Assembly: GCA_000720375.1 (NCBI GenBank)
Contig: JOAA01000012.1
Coordinates: 1-64,000, forward strand
DNA from: Rhodococcus rhodnii
Lineage (GTDB): Bacteria > Actinomycetota > Actinomycetes > Mycobacteriales > Pseudonocardiaceae
DNA: 64,000 nucleotides
Direction of reading: 5' to 3'
In this document: one piece after another, positions 57,917-64,000 of the stretch
Position numbering within the stretch: position 1 is the stretch's first letter
Layout: each line of letters starts with the position of its first letter
Notes under the pieces: generated by a model
Database searches by the model: none
What the model was told of the DNA's origin: nothing
Seen by the model: only the letters and a program-made list of their open reading frames with translations
Translations under genes and position numbers: made by a program

Positions 57917-59161
57917 GTGCCGGTCATGCCGGAGCAGCCGACCGACCGCGCCGCATTGCGCAGGGCAAACCTCGCGTGGGTCATCCGCATGCTCAGAGAG
58001 CAGGGTGGCCTGAGCAGGGCGCAGTTGGCGGTTTTGTCTGGGCTGAGCAAGGCGACCGTGTCCACGTTGGTAGCCGAGTTGACCTCCAGAAGGCTTGTCC
58101 GGGCGGGCGGGGTCGCCGCGGGCGGGCAAGGCAGGCCCGGCCAGATCGTCGAATTGGACACGGACGGTGTTCGCGGCGTCGGCCTCGAGGTCGGGGTCGA
58201 CCACATCGCCGCGACGTCCGTGGACACCGCGGGCAACGTCGTCGCCGACCGGCAGATTCACTTCGACGTCCTGTCCGCTGGTGTCGAGCGGACCATCGAC
58301 AAGCTCGCCGAGGTCGCGGGCAAGGAACTCGCCGACGTCGTGGGCGCGTATCCGGCAGGCATCACCGTGTCGGTGCCTGGCCTGGTGGACACCGGCCGCG
58401 GCGTCGTCCGGCTTGCCCCGAGGATGCGGTGGCGTGAGGTGCCGTTGGCAGACGGCCTCGCCGGGCGGCTCGGCTTCCCGCTCGACCGTATCTCCGTCGA
58501 CAACGACGCGAACTTATCCGCCACCGCCGAATTCGAGGCCGGTGGCATGCGTGGAACCGCCGACCTCGTCTACATCACGGGCGACTTCGGCATCGGCGCG
58601 GGCGTGATCGCGGGCAGTCGCCTGGTTCGCGGCTCCATCGGTTACGCGGGCGAAGTCGGCCATATGTCGATGGACCCGATGGGACCCCAGTGCTCGTGCG
58701 GCCGGCGCGGCTGCTGGGAGACCCAGGTCGGGCTGGCCGCCTTGTTCCACGCGCTGACCGCACCCGGTGATCCGGTGTCGGATCCCAACCGGCCGATCGA
58801 GGAACGGATGGCCCTCATCCGGTCCCGGGCCGAGCACGGCGATCAGCGCACGCTCGGCGCCCTGCACCAGATCGGCGCCGCACTCGGCGTCGGAGTGTCC
58901 ATTGTGGTCAACGTGCTGAGCCCGGCCGTCGTGGTACTCGGCGGCTACTTCGCGGCTCTGCCGGACTGGCTGATCGAACCCGCCCGGATCGAGGTGGCCG
59001 CCCGCGCGGTCGTGGCCGAGGCCGCGACCGTCCGCGTGGTCGGCTCGGAACTGGGTTTCACCGCCGCACGGACCGGCGGTGCGTTGGCCGCGTTGAGCCG
59101 GGTCTTCGAGGATCCGACTCAAGTACCGGAACGAAGTGAAAAGACGGAGGCACCCGCTTGA
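57917..59161 (+). CDS. ROK-family transcriptional regulator of sugar operon
   Basis: A 414-residue ROK repressor. The winged helix (about 12-70) contains GGLSRAQLAVLSGLSKATVSTLVAELTSRRLV. The ROK domain has VSVDNDANLSATAEFEAGG, GDFGIGAGVIAGSRLVRG, a HMSMDPMGPQCSCGRRGCWE zinc motif (His plus three Cys) and VVNVLSPAVVVLGG. The GTG start has GTGGAGC upstream. It overlaps the ABC ATPase gene (TTGA), so it is the first gene of the transporter operon and very likely its repressor, with the imported sugar or a derivative as inducer. Confidence 0.92.
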   Translation: MPVMPEQPTDRAALRRANLAWVIRMLREQGGLSRAQLAVLSGLSKATVSTLVAELTSRRLVRAGGVAAGGQGRPGQIVELDTDGVRGVGLEVGVDHIAATSVDTAGNVVADRQIHFDVLSAGVERTIDKLAEVAGKELADVVGAYPAGITVSVPGLVDTGRGVVRLAPRMRWREVPLADGLAGRLGFPLDRISVDNDANLSATAEFEAGGMRGTADLVYITGDFGIGAGVIAGSRLVRGSIGYAGEVGHMSMDPMGPQCSCGRRGCWETQVGLAALFHALTAPGDPVSDPNRPIEERMALIRSRAEHGDQRTLGALHQIGAALGVGVSIVVNVLSPAVVVLGGYFAALPDWLIEPARIEVAARAVVAEAATVRVVGSELGFTAARTGGALAALSRVFEDPTQVPERSEKTEAPA

Positions 59162-60675
59162 CCGCCGAAGCGAGTACAGCGCTGTTGCAGATGACCGGGA
59201 TCGTCAAGACGTTCCCGGGAGTTCGTGCGCTCGACGGCGTCGACCTGACGGTTCGCGCCGGGGAGGTGCACTGCCTGCTCGGCCAGAACGGCGCGGGCAA
59301 GTCCACCCTGATCAAGGTGCTGGCCGGGGCGCACCAGCCGGACGAGGGCGAGATCCACTGGCAGGGCGAGAAGACGACGCTGAGCACACCGGTCGCCGCG
59401 CTGCGGATGGGTGTCGCGACCATGTACCAGGAACTGGACCTCATTCCCGGGCTTTCCGTCGCCGACAACATCTTCCTCGGCCACGAACGCGCCAGCTACG
59501 GCTTCACCCGTGACCGGCAGGCCCGCAAGGAGGCCACCGCGCTGCTCAAGCGCCTCGGCCACCCGGAGATCCCGCCGGACCGCGAGGTCGGCGACCTGTC
59601 CGCGGCCGGGCAGCAGCTCGTGTCGATGGCACGGGCGCTGGCGCACGACGCCAAGCTGATCGTGATGGACGAGCCGACCGCCGCGTTGGCCGCCGACGAG
59701 GTCACCAACCTGTTCCGGGTCGTGGCCGACCTGACCGCGGAGGGTGTCGCGGTCGTCTACATCTCGCACCGCCTGGAGGAGATCCGCGAGATCGGCCACC
59801 GCGTCACGGTTCTCAAGGACGGCAAGACCGTGGCACGCGACCTTCCCGCGGACACCCCGACCTCCGATCTGGTCGCGTTGATGTCCGGCAAGCGCGTCGA
59901 AACGGTCTACCCGAACCGTGAAGAGTCTACAGTGGACGCTTCACGGGAGGTTCTCAAGGTCGAGAAGCTCGGCCGGAACGACGAGTTCGCGGACGTCAAC
60001 TTCACCGTGCACGCCGGGGAAATCCTCGGGATCGCGGGTCTGGTCGGCGCCGGCCGCAGTGAGATCCTCGAGACCATCTTCGGTGCACGCAAAGCCGATG
60101 AGGGCACGGTTTACGTCAACGGCAAGAAACTCCGCAACGGCGACGTACGGGCCGCGGTCGACGCGGGCGTCGGCCTGGCGCCGGAAGAGCGCAAGAGCCA
60201 GGCGCTGCTGATGGACATGACGGTCGCGCAGAACGTGACCCTGGCGAGCATGCGTTCCTACAGCAGCTTCGGGTTTACCGACCGGGCCAAGGAACTCAGG
60301 GACTCCAGGACGAAGCTGGAGGACCTGGACCTGCGCCCGGCCGACCCGCGCCGCCACATCAGCACGCTGTCGGGTGGCAACCAGCAGAAAGCCGTTGTCG
60401 CACGGTGGCTTGTGCACGGCTGCCGGGTGCTGCTGCTGGACGAACCGACCCGAGGCGTCGACGTGGGCGCACGGGCGGAGCTGTACCGGTTGATCCGGGA
60501 ACTGGCCGCGGATGGCGTCGCGCTGGTGCTGGTCTCCAGCGAGATGCCCGAGGTGCTCGGTCTGGCCGACCGGGTGCTGGTGCTGCGCGATGGACGGGTG
60601 ATCCATGAGGCGCCCGCCGACGAGCTGACCGAGGCGGACGTGTTGGACATGGTGATGGAGGGAAGTGCGGCGTGA
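59158..60675 (+). CDS. Ribose-type sugar ABC transporter ATP-binding protein
   Basis: A 505-residue ATPase with two ABC domains (RbsA/XylG/MglA type). The first has Walker A GQNGAGKST, signature LSAAGQQ and Walker B LIVMDEPTAAL. The second has a degenerate Walker A region (GLVGAGRSE), signature LSGGNQQ and VLLLDEPTRGVDVGA. This asymmetry is normal for the family. It drives import through the permease encoded next. TTG start coupled to the ROK gene (TTGA, GGAGG upstream); its stop overlaps the permease GTG. Confidence 0.93.
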   Translation: MTAEASTALLQMTGIVKTFPGVRALDGVDLTVRAGEVHCLLGQNGAGKSTLIKVLAGAHQPDEGEIHWQGEKTTLSTPVAALRMGVATMYQELDLIPGLSVADNIFLGHERASYGFTRDRQARKEATALLKRLGHPEIPPDREVGDLSAAGQQLVSMARALAHDAKLIVMDEPTAALAADEVTNLFRVVADLTAEGVAVVYISHRLEEIREIGHRVTVLKDGKTVARDLPADTPTSDLVALMSGKRVETVYPNREESTVDASREVLKVEKLGRNDEFADVNFTVHAGEILGIAGLVGAGRSEILETIFGARKADEGTVYVNGKKLRNGDVRAAVDAGVGLAPEERKSQALLMDMTVAQNVTLASMRSYSSFGFTDRAKELRDSRTKLEDLDLRPADPRRHISTLSGGNQQKAVVARWLVHGCRVLLLDEPTRGVDVGARAELYRLIRELAADGVALVLVSSEMPEVLGLADRVLVLRDGRVIHEAPADELTEADVLDMVMEGSAA

Positions 60676-61685
60676 CCCAGTTGGAACCCGCGGCGAAGCG
60701 GGACACCGATGTGCCGGAGCCGCCGGCACCGCGAGCCAAGCGGGGGTTCCCGGTGGACCTCCGGCTGGCCAGCCTGTTCGGTGTGCTGGTGCTGTTGATC
60801 CTGATCGGCTGGATCACCAGCCCGGACAACTTCCTCACCGGCAGCAACCTCGACACGATCCTGCGACTCGCGGCGCCGTCCGGTGTGGTCGCGGTCGGCA
60901 TGACGTTCGTGATCATCTCCGGCGGCATCGACCTGTCGGTCGGGTCGGTGGTCGGCCTGGCCAGCGTCTGGATGACCACGCTGGCCACCCAGTCGTACGG
61001 CCCGTTCATCATGGTGATCACCGGTCTGCTGGTCGGTCTGGGTGCCGGTCTGGTCAACGGCCTGCTGATCGCGTACGGCCGGATGGTCGCGTTCATCGCG
61101 ACCCTGGCGATGTACATCTCGGCCAGGGGGCTAGCCGAATACCTGAGCAACAAGCAGACGCAGGTCGTGCGCGACCAGGACTTCCTCACGTTCTTCCGCG
61201 GTGAGTTCATCGGTGTGCCGACCCTGGTCTGGATTCTCTTGATCGTGGTCACGGCAGGCTGGGTGCTGCTCAACCGCACCACGTTCGGCCGCCGTACGTT
61301 CGCCGTCGGCGGCAACCCCGAGGCGACGCGCCTGGCGGGCATCAACGTCAAGCGCCACACCGCGATGGTGTACGGCCTCGCCGGTCTGCTGGCCGGCGTC
61401 ACCGCGGTCATGCTGGCCGCACGCACCACGGCCGGTTCGTCGACCAACGGCATGTTCTACGAACTGGACGCGATCGCCGCGGTGGTCATCGGTGGCACAG
61501 CACTCACCGGCGGCCGCGGAACGATGGTCGGCACCCTGATCGGCGTGCTGATCTTCACGCTGATCACCAACATCTTCGTGCAGAACAACCTGCCGACAGA
61601 AGTTCAGAACATCGCGAAGGGCGCGATCATCGTCATCGCCGTTCTGCTGCAGTTCCGCACCAACCGGGCCCGCTCCAACACCTAA
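60672..61685 (+). CDS. Ribose-type sugar ABC transporter permease
   Basis: A 337-residue membrane permease (RbsC/XylH type) with about nine to ten transmembrane helices. Family motifs are FVIISGGIDLSVGSVVGLA, NGLLIAYGRMVAFIATLA, GRRTFAVGGNPEATRLAGI and ELDAIAAVVIGGTALTGGRGTMVGTLIG. The N-terminal 30 residues are hydrophilic. GTG start overlaps the ATPase stop by 4 nt. A strong hairpin lies between it and the substrate-binding protein gene. Confidence 0.93.
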   Translation: MTQLEPAAKRDTDVPEPPAPRAKRGFPVDLRLASLFGVLVLLILIGWITSPDNFLTGSNLDTILRLAAPSGVVAVGMTFVIISGGIDLSVGSVVGLASVWMTTLATQSYGPFIMVITGLLVGLGAGLVNGLLIAYGRMVAFIATLAMYISARGLAEYLSNKQTQVVRDQDFLTFFRGEFIGVPTLVWILLIVVTAGWVLLNRTTFGRRTFAVGGNPEATRLAGINVKRHTAMVYGLAGLLAGVTAVMLAARTTAGSSTNGMFYELDAIAAVVIGGTALTGGRGTMVGTLIGVLIFTLITNIFVQNNLPTEVQNIAKGAIIVIAVLLQFRTNRARSNT

Positions 61686-61694
61686 TTTCACATC

Positions 61695-61734
61695 GTGAGT
61701 GTTTTGGCCGGTTCTAACCGGCCAAAACACTCAC
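61695..61734. repeat. Dispersed hairpin element, copy 2 (intra-operon)
   Basis: A perfect inverted repeat with 19-bp arms, GTGAGTGTTTTGGCCGGTT and its complement, around a CT centre. It equals the core of the element at 6853-6902 except that one C:G pair is G:C. It lies between the permease and the binding-protein genes, where a stem can protect upstream RNA or partly terminate. Confidence 0.92.
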
Positions 61735-61757
61735 AAGCCACAACCAGGAGATCAAAG

Positions 61758-62831
61758 ATGACCGACCTGCCTTCCTCCCTCGCCCGACGCGGGTTCCTCA
61801 TCGGTGGAGCAGCCGTGGGAGCGGGTGCGTTGCTGTCCGCGTGCACGTCCAACGAGCCGCCGGCCGCGCAGAGCCCCAACGGTGGCGCGAACGTCGCCGC
61901 CGGACAGGGCACGAACGCCCAGCCAGGAAAGATGGTGACCATCGGGTTCTCGGCACCTGCCGCCGACCACGGCTGGATCGCCGCGATCACCAAGAACGCC
62001 AAGGCGCAGGCCGACAAGTTCAAGTCCGACGTCACGCTCAAGGCCACCGAGGGCACCAACGACTCGAGCCAGCAGATCGCACAGGTCGAGACGCTGATCA
62101 ACCAGAAGGTCGACGTGCTGGTGATCCTGCCGATGGACGGCAAGCAGCTCACCTCGGTCGGCCAGGCCGCGATGGACGCGGGCATCCCGGTGATCAATCT
62201 CGACCGGATCTTCGACACGCCGCTGGCGTACCGCACATGGATCGGCGGCGACAACTACCGGATGGGTGTCAACGCGGGCAACTACATCGCCGCGGAGATG
62301 AAGAAGAAGGGCATCGCGAGCCCGGTCATCGGCGAGATCGCCGGTATCGACTCGCTGCCGCTGACCCAGGAGCGCAGCCGGGGCTTCAAGGACGCCTTGG
62401 CCAAGGCCGGTTTCCGGGTCGGCCCGCGCCAGGCCGCCGAGTTCACCGTGGAAACCGGTGAGCGTGCGACGGCGAACCTGCTGCAGGCGGCGCCGAAGCT
62501 GGACGCGTTGTGGAACCACGACGATGACCAGGGCATCGGCGTGATGGCGGCGATCAGCGCGGCCAACCGCAAGGAATTCATCATGGTCGGCGGCGCCGGC
62601 TCGAAGAACATGATCGACAAGATCAAGGCGGACACCGACGTCATCAAGGCCACGGTGCTCTACAGCCCGTCGATGTCGTCTTCGGCGATCGCGCTGGCCC
62701 GCCTGCTCGGCCAGACCAAGGGCATGGGCGACTTGGCCGAGCACGAGATCCCCGCCTCGATCACCACGTACTCCGCCGTGGTGACCAAGGAGAACGCCGA
62801 CCAGTACGCAGACGTGGCGTTCGACTCCTAG
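61758..62831 (+). CDS. Sugar ABC transporter substrate-binding lipoprotein
   Basis: A 357-residue periplasmic-binding-protein-like I family protein (RbsB type). The N-terminus SLARRGFLIGGAAVGAGALLSACTS combines a Tat-like RRGF with a lipobox ending in Cys32 or nearby. The mature part has TIGFSAPAADHGWIAAITKNAKAQADKF, DVLVILPMDGKQLTSVGQAAMDAGIPVINLDRIF and ALWNHDDDQGIGVMAAI, typical of ribose/xylose-type binders. The ATG at 61758 has CAGGAG upstream; the open frame extends upstream through the hairpin but is not coding there. The sugar is not identified. Confidence 0.93.
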   Translation: MTDLPSSLARRGFLIGGAAVGAGALLSACTSNEPPAAQSPNGGANVAAGQGTNAQPGKMVTIGFSAPAADHGWIAAITKNAKAQADKFKSDVTLKATEGTNDSSQQIAQVETLINQKVDVLVILPMDGKQLTSVGQAAMDAGIPVINLDRIFDTPLAYRTWIGGDNYRMGVNAGNYIAAEMKKKGIASPVIGEIAGIDSLPLTQERSRGFKDALAKAGFRVGPRQAAEFTVETGERATANLLQAAPKLDALWNHDDDQGIGVMAAISAANRKEFIMVGGAGSKNMIDKIKADTDVIKATVLYSPSMSSSAIALARLLGQTKGMGDLAEHEIPASITTYSAVVTKENADQYADVAFDS

Positions 62832-62883
62832 TGCGGGGATCTGGCCAGGGGGTGTGGAAGCTGTTGGGAAGAAAGGGTGATCG

Positions 62884-64000
62884 ATGAGCAACGCAGGCGA
62901 CGGGACTATCGGCGTCGGCATGGTGGGCCACGCCTTCATGGGGAGGGTCCACTCGCAAGCCTGGCGCACCGTGCACCACTTCTTCGATGTGCCGCAGGCG
63001 CCGCGGCTGGCCGTGCTGGGCGGGCGTGACCTCGACCGGACCAAGGCCGCGGCGGCCAAGCTCGGCTGGGACTCGGTGGAGACCGACTGGCGTGCGCTGA
63101 TCGCCAGGGACGACGTGCAGATCGTGGACATCTGCACGCCGGGCGACTCGCACAAGGACATCGCGCTGGCCGCCTTGGCGGCGGGCAAGCACGTCCTGTG
63201 CGAGAAGCCGTTGGCCAACTCGGTCGAGGAGGCCGAGGAGATGGCCGAGGCCGCTGCCGCCGCCTCGGCCAAGGGCCAGCGTTCGATGGTGGCGTTCAAC
63301 TACCGCCGGGTGCCGGCGATCGCGGTGGCACGTCAGATGGTCGCCGAGGGCAGGCTGGGCAAGATCCGGCACGTCCGCGCGCAGTACCTGCAGGACTGGT
63401 TGTCCGATCCGAACACGCCGATGGCATGGCGGTTGCGTAAGGAAGAGGCGGGATCCGGTTCGCTGGGCGACATCGGTGCGCACATCATCGACGCGACCCA
63501 GTTCGTCCTCGGCGAGCAACTGACCGGTGTGTCCGCGTTGACCGAGACGTTCGTCCACAAGCGACCGATCGCGGGCGACGCGGACGGCAGGCTCGACGAC
63601 GTCACGGTGGACGACGCCGCGCTGTTCATCGGGAAGTTCGCCTCGGGCGCGATGGCCTCCTACGAGGCGACCAGGTTCGCGTTGGGGCGCAAGAACTCCA
63701 TGCGCCTGGAGGTCAACGGTGAGAAGGGCAGTCTGGCGTTCGACTTCGAGTCGATGAACGAACTGTCGTACTTCGACGGTGAGGACGCCGACGAGACGGC
63801 GGGTTTCCGGCGTGTCCTGATCACCGAGGCGACCCATCCGTACGTCGGTGTCTGGTGGCCACCCGGCCACATCATCGGTTATGAACACACCTTCACCCAT
63901 GAGGTGTTCGATTTTCTCACCGCGATCCAGAACGGCACCGATCCGGCGCCGAGCTTCGCCGACGGACTGCAGGTCCAGAAGGTGCTCGGTGCGGTGGAAG
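62884..64000 (+). CDS. Gfo/Idh/MocA-family oxidoreductase (partial at window end)
   Basis: 372 codons are in the window, open to the end. The NAD(P)-binding N-terminus is IGVGMVGHAFMGRVH, a GxGxxG-like variant. The conserved catalytic-lysine motif is HVLCEKPLAN. The C-terminal domain has GSGSLGDIGAHIIDATQFVLGE, with the catalytic Asp/His region. Family members oxidise sugars or inositols. The ATG follows AAAGGGTG and lies 52 bp after the binding-protein gene, so it probably acts on the imported sugar. More catabolic genes are expected beyond the window. Confidence 0.9.
   Translation, partial: MSNAGDGTIGVGMVGHAFMGRVHSQAWRTVHHFFDVPQAPRLAVLGGRDLDRTKAAAAKLGWDSVETDWRALIARDDVQIVDICTPGDSHKDIALAALAAGKHVLCEKPLANSVEEAEEMAEAAAAASAKGQRSMVAFNYRRVPAIAVARQMVAEGRLGKIRHVRAQYLQDWLSDPNTPMAWRLRKEEAGSGSLGDIGAHIIDATQFVLGEQLTGVSALTETFVHKRPIAGDADGRLDDVTVDDAALFIGKFASGAMASYEATRFALGRKNSMRLEVNGEKGSLAFDFESMNELSYFDGEDADETAGFRRVLITEATHPYVGVWWPPGHIIGYEHTFTHEVFDFLTAIQNGTDPAPSFADGLQVQKVLGAVE

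Overview
The window is a high-GC actinobacterial chromosome segment, most likely from the Pseudonocardiaceae (Amycolatopsis, Kibdelosporangium, Lentzea or similar). The reasons are very high GC, frequent GTG and TTG starts, 1- and 4-nt stop/start overlaps, a complete mce operon with DUF6801-type secreted proteins, a DUF6319-like protein and a cobalamin riboswitch in front of a fused cobaltochelatase subunit. No ribosomal RNA, phage or CRISPR was seen.

Layout. 0-1 kb: the 3' end of an IS630-family transposase, tRNA-Asn and a small DUF6319-like gene. 1-18.2 kb: cobalamin genes in two blocks, a lone cobQ at 1.1 kb and a riboswitch-led operon at 11.9-18.2 kb (ChlI/ChlD fusion, cobO, cobB, cobL, cbiG). 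Between them lie a two-component system divergent from a PBP4-type carboxypeptidase and a beta-lactamase-fold hydrolase, a secreted GH92 mannosidase with a ricin lectin domain, an F420-type oxidoreductase and a badly decayed MMPL transporter. 18.2-22 kb: a nuclease gene fragment, an AraC regulator, a PPOX-fold protein and an ABC-F protein. 22-27.8 kb: two divergent compact operons around a PaaX-type regulator, one with tryptophan 2,3-dioxygenase and kynureninase, the other with a creatininase-family hydrolase, an aryl-CoA ligase and an enoyl-CoA hydratase. Together they read as a tryptophan-to-anthranilate/anthraniloyl-CoA catabolic locus. 27.8-30 kb: a membrane protein and a PucR-type regulator.

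30-42.7 kb: an mce lipid-import locus with two DUF6801-type secreted proteins, two YrbE permeases, MceA-F and two Mce-associated proteins, closed by a bidirectional terminator. A convergent gene beyond it encodes a secreted protein homologous to the C-terminal domain of the second upstream protein, so one unnamed domain brackets the operon. 42.8-47.5 kb: an XRE-cupin regulator divergent from a thioredoxin-reductase-like flavoprotein, then two tandem secreted alpha/beta hydrolases. 47.5-57.6 kb: a ROK protein, then an accessory-looking block with a membrane-anchored nSTAND ATPase carrying WD40 repeats and a C-terminal ricin domain, a PAP2 protein, a DUF4037 protein and a TPR-CHAT protease with two small genes upstream. 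57.9-64 kb: a ROK-regulated ribose-type sugar ABC transporter and a Gfo/Idh/MocA dehydrogenase that runs off the window.

Notable non-coding elements are two copies of a dispersed hairpin that differ only by a compensatory base-pair change, a direct repeat that splits mceE from mceF, and several palindromic operator candidates.
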